Positions 46,880 through 57,963 of a stretch of DNA of 64,000 nucleotides are shown here, piece after piece. Source of the DNA: Nageia nagi (taxonomy: Eukaryota > Pinophyta); NCBI GenBank assembly GCA_050084985.1, contig JBITNC010000001.1:99262001-99326000 (forward strand), written 5' to 3'. The notes beneath the pieces were generated by a model that saw nothing but the letters and a program-made list of their open reading frames with translations, ran no database searches and was not told the DNA's origin. The first letter of the stretch is position 1. Each line of letters opens with the position of its first letter. A program made the position numbers and the translations under genes.

Positions 46880-48167
46880 GTCATTAATAATAATTTTTCA
46901 TTTAAGATATGAAATACTCAAAATTAGCATTTATGATATAAATAGCAAAATGAACTCAAGTTCAGGACTTATAATAAGGGCTTACCTCAAAATAATGTAT
47001 CATATTTTATGATAGTAGCCTACCATGGAATTTGAATTTTAACAAATGTAATAAAAGAGCTAAAGCTCTCAAAATAACATATATAAAAATGAAATGGTAT
47101 AATATTATGGGAGTTGGATAGAAGGGGAAGTTGAAAAGTCTTAAGTGAAAAAAGAGAGGCCCTACTTTCAAAAATCTCCCCCTCACATGCATGTTGATAT
47201 GCTTAAGTCCAGTCAATGGTAGTTAGGTCAACTTGGCATGGATGATGTTAGGTGTGACTCCTAGGTGACTTTTATGGAAGAGAACCACTTAGACATGAAA
47301 TCTAATTCCAAGATTATTCCCCTATAAGGGTTGATTTCCAACCAAAATAAAAATTAAAATTGCTATGTATAATACCAGCTTCATATTTTTTCTTTTTCAT
47401 CAGTTATGTCATTTCCTCATTGATAATTTCATCATCCTCTTCTTTGTATACCTTTCATTGCATACTTTGTAAAATATATCTCAAGAGGAGTATAACATAG
47501 ATACCTAAAGTAGTGATATTGTTTACCTATAAACTTTCCATTCCTCATGGATGATGATTAAAATTGTGTTATCTATTACCTTGCAAATTTTCCAACCCAT
47601 CCTTTTATTCCATTTTAAAAATCAAGAATCATCAATCAAAATGAATCACATGTATCCCTGTAACTCTACCTCATAGATTAAAATTCCAATCCCATCTCTC
47701 AAGAACCTCAAAAATCTCTTATAACATTCTTTGAAAATGCTATAACAATCTCATCTTGCTTAATTTCAAATTTTAGAAAAAGAATAAAATACTCCATCTT
47801 TTTACACTATCATAACATTTTTAAGATTCATTTTATCATAGATAGCATCAACCATCATACATGCTAAAACATATCAAAAATATTTAAACTAATTTATTAT
47901 TTTCTCTAAAACATATCCAATTAAAAGGTCCATATCAGGCTAGATGTAGGGTATGAGGCAATCCTATGGAAATTATGCCAATATTATAGTCTATGAGACG
48001 TATAACTAAAATATTTCCAATGCTCTAATGTCACAATTCCATATTTATTGGAGAAATCAATGATTAGTTTCCTTGACATTATTCTCATTAAAATACAAAA
48101 CAACATTATTCCAAACCTAAGTAACCCATCTCACAATGATGGTATGCTTCAGGAAAGTGATATTTAA
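46880..48167. repeat. Duplicated segment, copy 1
   Basis: Collinear and in the same orientation with 55334-56507. Shared stretches include AATGAACTCAAGTTCA, ACTTTCCATTC and ACCCATCTCACA. It contains about 200 bp (47600-47810) that copy 2 lacks. No ORF or protein similarity. CpG dinucleotides present in copy 2 near its end are almost all TG or CA here. Confidence 0.88.
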
Positions 48168-48310
48168 TACACACACACACACACACACATACAACTTAGT
48201 AAGGTCATTAAAATGTTATGGCATACTATGTTGGATTGTACATGATTATCCAAGGCTTTCAATTTGTATAGGTATGCATATATATATAGTAGTAGTAGTA
48301 TGCACATACT
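48168..48310. repeat. Simple repeats (CA)n, (TA)n, (AGT)n
   Basis: (CA)n at 48172-48190, TATATATATA and AGTAGTAGTAGT at about 48280-48300. They lie at the right edge of duplicated segment copy 1. Confidence 0.85.
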
Positions 48311-48413
48311 ATTGAGATATTCAAGTTAGATGCATAAGATGGGATATATTGACCATAGGAAATATTTTCCAATACATCATACTTTCAAAAAAAGGGAACT
48401 TATAGTTGGGTAG

Positions 48414-48599
48414 ATGAAACCCCGCATTCCTATTTATGTAACTTCTATGGATTGGTTCATAAAGTGCCATGAAAGTATGAAAAACATTAGGAAAAGAACC
48501 CATGAGGAAGGTACTACTTTAGGGCTAGATGATGAGATTATTCTTGGTAAAAATGACTTACTCATAGGTGAAATATTAGATAGTATAACATATATGTAA
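48414..48599 (+). pseudogene. Unassigned short ORF upstream of the CACTA remnant
   Basis: 61 codons with a charged, gene-like composition (KNIRKRTHEEGTTLGLDDE, then IILGKNDLLIGEILDSITYM). Immediate proximity and same strand suggest that it is another part of the CACTA transposase gene region. I could not match it to a domain. Confidence 0.3.
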
Positions 48600-48719
48600 T
48601 ATGTTTATTAATTTGAAAATATGTAGGTTTTTAAAGTTTCAAATTTATGATACATTATTTATAATATTTTATGCATTTTGAAATGTTATATTTTGATGAT
48701 ATTATATTTTCATGAACAA

Positions 48720-49450
48720 GTGGTTATCTTTTGAAGAGATACATATGGCTCCAATAGATCAATGACATATAGAAATTATTGAAATTATCTCAAATTAGAA
48801 AAATAATTATCTACTACTTTTATAGACATACAAGTGCACCTATTGATCCACCTAGTAGATGATATTGACATGGTAGGTGTTATGAGTGCTACAAACATGT
48901 TTTTTATGGAGAATTTTTAGAAGTTTAAAATAATGTGTTAGATAGTATTCATGACCAAAAGGATCTATGGGTGAGGGATACATTGTACAAGAATCTTTTT
49001 TTTTTTGCTATTGAGTATCTTTTTCAAATCGATGCTTCTACCCCAAAGATGTAGAATGCAAACAAAGACAATGAGAAATTAGAATCATAGGTCTTAGAAA
49101 TGGGTGGAACAACATATTATCTTAAATATATTAATAATTTCTTAGATATTAGTAATTTATATATAATTATAATATGTGCATGCATTTTAGATTTTATTTA
49201 TTCAATTCTTACTAGCTAATAAGTATGTATTATGGCATTATGAATTTACAAATTGTGACCTTCATGAATCTATAAACTAATTTGTCATGATGCATTATGA
49301 ATATTATCAAAATTAGATTGAGTTGTACCAAACTAAAATAAGATAAATTGAACAAAAATGTACCTTTTTTCAGAGACAAAATCAAAGGAGTACATCTAGT
49401 CTACCTAAAAATCTAAGAGAGGAATATTAAATATATGACTATCTAAGGTC
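48720..49450 (+). pseudogene. CACTA (En/Spm) TNP2-type transposase, DUF4218 region
   Basis: Plus-strand frames read QVHLLIHLVDDIDMVGVMSA, then FFMENF-KFK, a frameshifted FFFAIEYLFQIDAST and PKM-NANKDNEKLES. The string H-L-(L/V)-x-H-L-V-D-x-(I/V), followed by M-(F/Y)-x-x-E-R/N-F, is the signature of DUF4218, found near the C-terminus of plant CACTA transposases. The piece is broken by stops and at least two frameshifts. It encoded part of the cut-and-paste transposase or its fused partner domain. No terminal inverted repeats were found nearby. Confidence 0.8.
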
Positions 49451-49699
49451 ATGGATAAAGAATGAAATTAAAATGAAACAATGAGTTGTAAGAGAAAAAA
49501 TAGATGAATATAATCAAAATGAATTAAATATTGCTATTGGATGAATGTTTGAGGTAACTATTATAATAAATATTTTTATAAGGCTTTATTTTAAAGCAAA
49601 TACAAATATATTACACTAATAACATTTTTCATGTAAATGTGTGTAGGTATTGTGTTTCTATGCAATGTGGGCATTTGGTCAACACTATATAATTAAAAA

Positions 49700-50107
49700 T
49701 AATGATGAAAAAAGAATGATATTTAACTATGGAGTGATGGCTGATTTTGACCATCAAAATCATGCAAGTTCAAGAGATATAAATCTAATAAAAGGAAATT
49801 AAAATATATTAGAAAAAATCAAGAAATTATTCAATTGGATTATAGGTCATTTGAATGTGTGATATTTAAATGTAAATGGTTCAATACACTCAATAAAAGA
49901 ATAATATTGCATGATAAACCTACTAATTACTTTGAAATCGAATCCACATGCACTTTACCTAAAAAATAAAAAACCTTATATTTTACCACAACATTGTAGT
50001 AAAATATATTTCATCCCAAATGTTGTAGAAGACACAAAGTGGTTTGTAGTTGAATGTAATACTAGAGGAAAATATATTGTATGTCTTATTGATGAAGATA
50101 ATATATA
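49700..50107 (+). pseudogene. CACTA-associated DUF4216 domain
   Basis: After NYGVMADFDHQNHASSRDIN, frames read IQLDYRSFECVIFKCKWFNT, LHDKPTNYFEIESTCTLP, and in the 65-codon frame 49911-50108 PYILPQHCSKIYFIPNV with DTKWFVVECNTRGKY. The order L-D-Y...F-K-C-x-W-(F/Y), then Q/H-x-x-Q-(V/I)-(F/Y)-(Y/F), then W-x-V-V is that of DUF4216, which follows DUF4218 in plant CACTA elements. Two frameshifts. It ends in an acidic tail DEDNI at a TAA. Confidence 0.8.
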
Positions 50108-50934
50108 ATGATAATATTGTAACTAATGGATGTTATATTAATGCCATTGGATGGAATATTCCTTATTCTATACTTCTCATATGTATCTTAATCTTTTAAT
50201 ATGTGTCTCTTGCTTATTGCTTGTGGTATGATCTATAAATGCTTTTGCTTCTTCATTGATAGGATTGTAGGTGTGAATAATTATGATTTGGTATATGCAT
50301 ATAAGTTGTAGTTTTCCATCACTTTGTACTCATTTGTTTAGAACTTAGAGTTTTAATTAATGAAATAATGGTTGAATATATTTAAGTGTTGGATACTATT
50401 CATGTTATATCCTTATAATTTGCATGTTAAGTTAGTGGCATGTATTTCATATGATGAAATTAGTAGGGTGCACAATTTATACTAGAGTTAGCATACATAG
50501 AGATAAGTAGTAATGAAGAATATGGTTACACCAACTCCTATGATAATAATATCTTGCTTGTATTTGAAGTTAATAGTAAGGATGACCTTAAACTCTTTAA
50601 ATAGATGAAGAACTTGGTAAATAACCCTAACAACACTTTTTTACTTATTTAAAGTTTTTTGACACAAACTTGGGTCATCACTTATGTCAAAATTCCTTAG
50701 AGATTTTCCATGGTTGTTTTGTTAAGTAAATATGACACAAATTTAGTGTCAAAAATAGATTCAACCTTTACATCTAAAATTGAGTTGGAATTTTCATTAG
50801 AATTTGGTTCAAAAAATGATTAAAGATTCAAATAAATTTTTTTTGATGCATATTAACAGATTTTGAAGTGAATAGCATTGATTTTTAAAAATCATTTCTC
50901 CTAACATAAAAAATGACACAAATAGGCATTTCTT
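50108..50934. other. Non-coding DNA after the CACTA remnant, with GACACAAA motifs
   Basis: Between 50640 and 50930 the motifs TTTTTTGACACAAAC, AATATGACACAAATTTAGTGTC and AAATGACACAAATAG occur. Repeated GACACAAA and its inverse could be subterminal repeats of the CACTA element, and TAGTG at about 50735-50740 could be an end. I could not find the matching CACTA end, so this is tentative. Confidence 0.3.
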
Positions 50935-51378
50935 GTTAGAATAAGTGCCTTTGATTTATCAAGAATGGATCATCATCATTCAAGTTAATCCTCTTATGGG
51001 TGACATCACTATGATTTAGGTACAAAAAAGGGCCTTATTAGTTCCTTGAAGCTCTGCCAAATATTTAAATAAGGAATTCAATATATCCCCATGCCATCTT
51101 ATTATGGAACAACCTCTTGAGATGGACTTGCAACACTCTCTCCATCATCAATTAGATCATAGGGAATCCAAAATTGTTGAGCTACTTGACACAAATCTAT
51201 AGCATGTTCTTCATCATAAATTATGACTATCTACTTTTTGAACATGAACTTCAACATCCTATGAAACATGGATGTAACAACCCTAAACTTATGGATCCAT
51301 GGTCTAGCAAGCAATAAGTTATAAGTCAAATTTGCTGGAAATACATATACTTTTTTATTCATAGATTTTCCTCCTACT

Positions 51379-51807
51379 TCAATAAGAATAGAGATATAAC
51401 CAATTTATTCTTTTTTCAGTATTATCAAAACCTTTTATTAAAATAATAGTGGTCCTCTTCATACCATCATAAATGGATAGGAAATACTTTTTCAACAAAT
51501 TCACCAAATATACATTCAAATTTGAACATGTATCTATCAATATTTTCTCGATAAGTATACCATCAACATTTACTCTAATGTATATTCCCAAGTTCTTTTC
51601 AATGACATCCTCACTAGCAAACTCACTATCTTGAAAGAAACACATATTGCAAGTAATATCTATTTCAATATTAGTAACCAATTCAACAAATTTAGTTATA
51701 GGAATATTAACATATACCTTATTTATTATCAATGACTCAAATAATTCTTCCATATGAGATGGAGATAATTGTAAAATATCAAATATGCTTATCTTTGCAT
51801 GTGTCAC
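51379..51807 (-). pseudogene. Aspartic protease of element F
   Basis: The 142-codon minus frame has ISIFDILQLSPSHMEELFES, then GILIEKILIDTCSNLNVYLV with the active site D-T-G changed to D-T-C, and IKGFDNTEKRI. It is homologous to 42707-43069. The L-G-R-P-W region lies beyond a frameshift at about 51300. Confidence 0.8.
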
Positions 51808-52319
51808 TTTAATCTTATCTAAGATATTTTATGCCATTAAATCATAAGGAATATCCATTATATTTATTATCACTTGATGAATCAGCCCGATAGGCCTCCC
51901 ATGTCAAGTAGTAGAACATTGTTCTTCATCAAATATGATATTCATTGTTAGAGGTTCAATTTTATTCTAACCTATCATGTGTATTTCATACTAAATTTTA
52001 CCTTCATTGAGCAATTTCTTCAAGAATTTCCTCAAAAGCATGCAATCATTAGCTTTATAACTGTTTAAGTTATAATAGGCATAATAAGCATCCTTATTAT
52101 ACCATTAGGTTCCAATTCTTGTTGTAGATCAAGAATAATTAAACCCTTCTTTAAATAATCCTAGTACATTATTGTTGGATCTATAGGAAATCTTATGGAA
52201 TCTCTCTTTTTTCTTTACTTGGATCTTTTATTGTTCTTTATCTTGAAGCTCCTCAATAACATGGACCTACTTATCTTCTTTTTTCTACTAACCATCATTC
52301 TTTGTCCCTTTAGAAGGAA

Positions 52320-54005
52320 TACTGTATATAAATCTACCAAATTTATTATTTTATTCTTCGATTTATTCTTTATATAGATTATTTTATGAATTCAAGTATA
52401 AGGAGTTAGTTTGTGTACCAAAAAGATTATCCTCAAGATTATATAGGCCAAAAACGTAAGTAATAAAGCATTATCAATGATGATATCAATAAAAATGTTA
52501 AGAAAAGCATTCAAAAGAAGAGGACCCTAAAATATACTAAGTTTCATAATTTGAAATAGGTTACATACATCAGATAGGCAGGGTCTTAGCAACTAGTGTT
52601 TGCAAATAAAACTCCAAGTCATAGGTAATGGAGTGATATTAGCAAGATCAAGTGGGTGTAATTTATACTTATCCCCAAAGGCTTGAAGAAAATGACATTA
52701 GAAAAAGTGATAAAGGTCGCAAAAGAAATAAGGAGATTTGGATCATTATTTAAATAGTGACATCAAAAGGTCAAGGTAGAAGACTTTACACTAAGTTCTG
52801 GGGTCTAAAGGAAGTGATGTCAAATATATTGATTCTGAGTACTTGTAGAGGAAATAGAAAAAGTAAACATAATAAGTTGAGACTTAGAAAGATCAAAAGA
52901 TAAAGAAATAATAGTAGCAAGGTTGTAACACCTTATTTTTACACTACTTCTAGGTGCAAGAGATAAATGACATTAGCAACATAGTGATGAACACACAAAG
53001 AGAGTTTGAAGGTTGAGTTGAAGATCAAACAAAATATGCTAGAGCTTGGATGACCTATGCATATCATAAGTGACTTCAAAAAGGTAGAAAAATTAGTTTA
53101 GAGTTAGTTTATAAAGAAATATTTGTATATTCTAAAGTGAAACTCTCGAAAGGAGGTGGAAGGCCACAATTCATCCATAGCCAGACATGCAAATTTTGGA
53201 AGCCCAATTTACTAACCTAATAAGGTTTCCAAGATGATGTTTTATGAAAGAATAGTTGTAGTACTTGTAGTCATTAAGAATATAGTTTGAGGTACTAAGC
53301 ATATGAAGATAATAACCAAGAAAGAATACCATGCATATTGCATGAAGGTAATACTACAATATTCCAAAAAAAATTCTAAGTTAGTGATAATTCTCTTTGA
53401 ATGTAATTGGTCCATGTTCAATAGTAGTAATCAATTATGAGTTAGTATTTTTATATATTTGATATAATTTCTCTATAAATAGAAGGTATTTTGTTGTAAT
53501 TCAAGTCAAACATATAAGTGTTTACCCTCTACAATATTACTGAAGTTATTTTTTGAATACAAGTATGACATGTTTTCCCTTCTCTCAATTATTGGCTCAT
53601 GTATATGCTTAATTTATTCTTTATACTTATTTGTATGCTTCATGAATTCATGGATTGATATTGAATTAGTGGTTGTTAGTATCATGGTTAGTATTGCTAA
53701 TATAGGTGATATTAATTTATGGTTGTTAATTTGTTTATCATTCTAGTTGTTCTACTTAGGAAGCATGTATTGGTCAAGGATATTCATCTTTAATGAATTT
53801 CCTACCTCTTATCTTTCATATCTTTTCTCCACCCTACCCTTATATAAATTAGTGTAGTTGAACCCCCCTTGAGGGGAATCTAACACAATAATCAAAGCAC
53901 TAACTTCATATTGGAGGTTGAACTTTGAAAATTAATTCATCCATAGTAGATTGTTTGCTTGCAATTCATGGGTGCATGAATATTACACAATCTAGATCAA
54001 TAATT
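52320..54005. mobile_element. Unclassified 1.7-kb insertion in element F
   Basis: Compared with element E, the linker is interrupted between GAAGGAAT and TTACCATACCTC, with possible 5-base duplication AATAC/ATTAC. The insert has no coding similarity. It includes TGTAACACCTTATTTTTACA at about 52926 and a promoter-like TCTATAAATAGAAGG at about 53465-53490, both reminiscent of a plus-strand LTR. A solo LTR plus flanking DNA is possible, but a second end could not be fixed. Confidence 0.4.
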
Positions 54006-54770
54006 ACCATACCTCAATTTTCCTATTTTGACCATATGCCTTTCTTTTTGAATTAATATATAAATAATGTCTAAAAAAGAAAAATGCATATAATCCATAG
54101 TAATAAGCTTCACTTAGGATTGATGTTATTAACAAATATGACATTTACATGTGCTTCTAGTAAAGCATCTTTAATCATGCTCTAAGTTTTTTGAAATCTT
54201 TTAGAAAACTTCTCAAATCCCTCAATTGATCCTTAGATAGTATTCACCAAATAAAAAATAACAACTTGCCTAGGAGCATTATGCTTGAAATGAATATCAA
54301 ATTAAGATACAAGTTGTTCATAAGAATTAATTGACTTGGATGGTAAAGAGAAATACCAAGTGATAAAATCACCCTTTAGAATAGTAAGAAAGTATTTGGA
54401 CATTAAATTATCATTTAATATAAATTTCAATTCAAAATTCATCTCATGAGCTTTGATATGAGCCACAAGATCTTCTTCAATTGAATATGAATCAAAAACT
54501 GGTTCTACTTGTAGGTGATCGGGTTCCTTTTCATTCTAATATCATCACATAAGGGACTTGAATCCCTTGATCCAACATCATGAGATCCCATTGAAATATT
54601 AGGACCAACAAATATTTTAGATGCCTCACGTTTTCCATCATTACCATAAAGGATATGCTTCAATTAGGTTTAGTAACATCATCAAAGCTATTGATCATGG
54701 CATGGAAATTGATAACCTTTATTTTTGAAACACCTAAGATATAATATTAGTTCAATCCAAAAACCCTAGG
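54006..54770 (-). pseudogene. gag of element F
   Basis: Collinear with the gag of element E at 43770-44500. It shares stretches such as GACCATATGCCT and TTTTTGAAATCTTT on the plus strand but has no long open frame. Stops and small indels throughout. Confidence 0.7.
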
Positions 54771-54837
54771 GATTTTGGTACAACTAGTGGATCAAAATGA
54801 AAGAGCATTATTTTAAAGAAATGTCAGGTTCCCTAGT

Positions 54838-55333
54838 TGTTATAATCAAAATAATCAAATTATTGTTAACTATTAGGGTTAATTATTATATTGAATTAAA
54901 AGAATTAATAAACAAATTAACAAAGATTATAGTATTATTATTAACTAAAGCAATCCGATATGAAAATGATAATAATCTAATATGCTTAATTAACCTTAAC
55001 ATATAAAATATGAATTTCAAATGAACTTATGCACATGTTACTTTATCTATCACAGAGATGGAAACTCACAACCAAATCAAAAAGGTCATTGATGAACTAT
55101 TTTCGTAAATGAAACCACCAAACCTAACCTTTGCAAAGCGTTGTCGCTCAAAATGGAGTGTCATCACTAGACTATCGATATAGAAACCCTCAAATCCTTC
55201 ATTCAGCATCATGAGATCTACTTCAAGCTAGATTACTTGCATGTAATGGATCAAGTGATTGCAGGAATAAAGTATGCTTGAGTATAACAAAATCTAGATA
55301 TAATAGGTGGTATTAAAGAACATAGTTAAGAGT
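54838..55333 (-). repeat. Truncated 5' LTR of element F
   Basis: Starts TGTTATAATC and follows 44594-45075. The remaining part of the LTR is missing. The left side adjoins a primer-site remnant. Confidence 0.8.
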
Positions 55334-55817
55334 AATCATTAATAATAATTTTTAATTTAAGATATCAAATACTCAAAATAAGTATTTATGATATAAATAA
55401 TAAAATGAACTCAAGTTCAAGAGTTATATTAGGGGCTTACATCAAAACAATGTATCATCTTTTAGGATATTGTCCTACCATGGCATTTGAATTTTAACAA
55501 ATGTAATAAAAAATCTAAAACTTTCAAATTTACATATATGAAAATGAAAAGGTAAAATGATTAAGGGAGTTGGAGAGAAGGGGAAGTTGAATACTCTTAA
55601 GTGGAAAAAGAGAAGCCCTAGATTCAAACTATCTCCCCTCGTATGCATGTGGATATGCTCAAATTCTTTTGATAGTATTTAGGTCAAGCTGGCATGGATG
55701 AGGTTAGGTGCGACTCCTAAGTAACTTTGATGGAAGAGAACCCCTTGATACGAAATCTAATTCCATAGTTATTTTCTTGTAAAAGCTAGTTTCCAACCAT
55801 TCTCTCTCTCTCTCTCT

Positions 55818-55857
<40 letters not shown>

Positions 55858-56507
55858 CGAAATATACTAACTTCATATTTTTTTCTTTTTCATCACTTTT
55901 ATTTATTTTTCTTATTGATGCATTCATTATCCTCTTCTTTATATACATATCATTGCATACTTTTCTAACACGTATATCGAAAACAATATAACATAAATAC
56001 CTAAAACACTGAAATTATTTTACCTATTAACTTTCCATTCTTCATAAATGATTATTAAAATTATGTTTTCTAATACCTTGCAAATCTTCCAACCCTTTGA
56101 AAATGATAATAACAATGTTATCTAAATAAAACACTCCATCATTTTATACTATCACAACATTTTTAAGATTCGTTTTATCATAGACAATATCAACTATCAC
56201 ACATGCTAAAACATATCAAACATATTTAAAATAGCTTATGTTTCAACTGAAACATATCCAATTAAAAGGTCCGCATCAGGCTAGACGTAGGGCATGATGC
56301 AATCCTATGGAAATTCCGTCAATATTATAGTCTTCGAGGCATGCAACTAAAATATTACCAGTCCCTTAATGCCGAGCACCACCTTTATCGGAGGAATCGT
56401 CGGCCAGTCACCCTGACATTATTCTCATTCAAATGTAAAACGACATTATTCCAAACCTAATGAACCCATCTCACAGTGATGGTATGTTCTAGGACAGTGA
56501 TATGTAA
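55334..56507. repeat. Duplicated segment, copy 2
   Basis: Same orientation as 46880-48167. At 55798-55852 it carries (CT)n followed by (TA)n that copy 1 lacks. At 56264-56450 it retains about nine CpG dinucleotides (for example TCCGCATC, AGACGTAG, ATCGTCGGCC) where copy 1 has TG or CA. Confidence 0.88.
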
Positions 56508-56651
56508 GATGCCCACATAAATATATATATAGTTTTGTAGAAATAGTAGCTAAGTTGGGCGAGCTACTATATCATTCTAGAATTTGGGTGACTGTTGTTG
56601 TGGGGTACGTGCATATTATGCCATTTGGCAGCTTGAAGGACAAAAGTCTTT

Positions 56652-56837
56652 ATGGAAAGAAAACTAATTGATGGTGGTTGTTTGGGGGAGGCAACAACTT
56701 TGATATTGAGTTCGAGGGCGTTCAACATTTTCGTCTGTTTTCCTCAAAACCAGTTGGCCGACTGCAAAGCTACTATTGACCTGCACGTTACAAGGATTGT
56801 GACGCTTCTTACAGAAATGGAAACTCACATGGTCTAA
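56652..56837 (+). CDS. Hypothetical 61-residue ORF in a CpG-retaining patch
   Basis: ATG to TAA with MERKLIDGGCLGEATTLI at the start and ADCKATIDLHVTRIVTLL near the end. Base composition is clearly richer in G and C than the rest of the window, with several CpGs in and around it (56540-56880). No domain recognised, no signal peptide or membrane segment. It could be a surviving exon, a captured gene piece or chance. A single exon with no visible splice sites makes a full gene unlikely. Confidence 0.25.
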   Translation: MERKLIDGGCLGEATTLILSSRAFNIFVCFPQNQLADCKATIDLHVTRIVTLLTEMETHMV

Positions 56838-56880
56838 GTTTTAGCAACCTGAAAAGAAATAACGTTGACCCGTGGGAAAA

Positions 56881-57425
56881 AATACAGTATTTCTAAATGT
56901 TAGGGTTAGGTTAAATGAAGTTCATATTAGAATTATGGGAAATATGCAGGTTGATATTTTTGTGGACATTTAGGTTAAAATTCATCATTTTCTAGGGTTA
57001 GATTAATAGATGGATTTTGGATTATTTGAGTTTTTAAGTGAGATTTATTCAAGTGATTAAAATAAAAAATAAAAAAAAGAAAATGTAAAAAATAAGTTTG
57101 ATTTTTGTGATGTAATGAAAGTAATTTAAAGAATGGTGTTGTGTAAAATATTGTAATGTTTATGCAAAGTATAATGATGATTGATTTGGAGAAGATTATA
57201 ATAAATTATAGTATCTTGTGGAGTATTTCATGATAATTACACTAACTTATAAATTGTTGTAATGGTTTAGATAGCGAATAAATCCTAATATTATTTTACT
57301 AGTGAGTGATTTTGAAAATAAATACAAATAGATTTATCAACATACCCATTTGAGAAACTATCTTAATCATATTTTGAATGATACGCCTCATTCAACAATG
57401 GGTCAAAGTTGAAACTATATAGAGC
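56881..57425. other. AT-rich non-coding DNA
   Basis: No coding similarity or repeat structure seen. Confidence 0.6.
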
Positions 57426-57429
57426 CTCA

Positions 57430-57704
57430 CCAAAGGTTTCTTTTATTATCATTTTTGTAACCCTTAATATATCGTTTCTATTGTTAGCATGGAGCATTTG
57501 TATGTCAAGAATTCTCCTCTTATTTTCCAACCTTGTATCATAACTTCACATTTTGATAATATTTTCTTCAATATTTTAGTTTGGGTTGAATTCCTTAATC
57601 TTCCTTTACTTTTACATCCTTTTTTTCAATCTTTGGTTACTCTATTGGGAAGTTTCTTTGTATGGAGCAACCAAAATTCTATGCTAATTTTCCCCATAAA
57701 TTAA
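57430..57704 (+). pseudogene. LINE ORF1 fragment with DUF4283
   Basis: The 71-codon open frame reads VKNSPLIFQPCIITSHFDN, then ILVWVEFLNLPLLL and FFQSLVTLLGSFFVW. The succession P-x-x-x-(F/L)-x-P-W/C...F-D, then V-W-V-x-(F/L)-x-(N/G)-L-P-L, then L-G-x-F/L is that of DUF4283, the RNA-binding region of ORF1 in plant L1-type LINEs. A weak upstream continuation (GFF-like at 57438) exists. Zinc knuckle and ORF2 are absent here, so the piece is truncated. Confidence 0.65.
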
Positions 57705-57963
57705 CATATATCAAAATTTATATTTTTTGTGACTTGAAATAATACTTTGATATTTAGGTTGGGGAGACTCACTTTTAGTAGTAAATAATGTATATCAATT
57801 TGTCAAATACTTATTTCTATTGTCAATCCTTTAACATTCCAATTAATCTTGTGAGCAATTGATAGATAGTAGAAATAATTTAAATGAGTGAAAGGATGGA
57901 TTAAAGTATCAAAAACTCCTTGAATAATCACATTTGTATCTTGTTACATATCATGAGATTTTA
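57705..57963. other. AT-rich spacer before the SINE
   Basis: No feature recognised. Confidence 0.6.

Larger units (their letters stand above)
50935..55333 (-). mobile_element. Element F: partial gypsy element of the E family (gag, protease, 5' LTR)
   Basis: The minus strand contains only the 5' third of the element: truncated LTR 54838-55333, gag remnants, protease and part of the spacer, matching 42490-45060 of element E. RT, RNase H and integrase are absent. An extra 1.7 kb (about 52320-54005) interrupts the gag-protease linker. The LTR is cut at 55333, where duplicated segment copy 2 begins. Confidence 0.8.
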
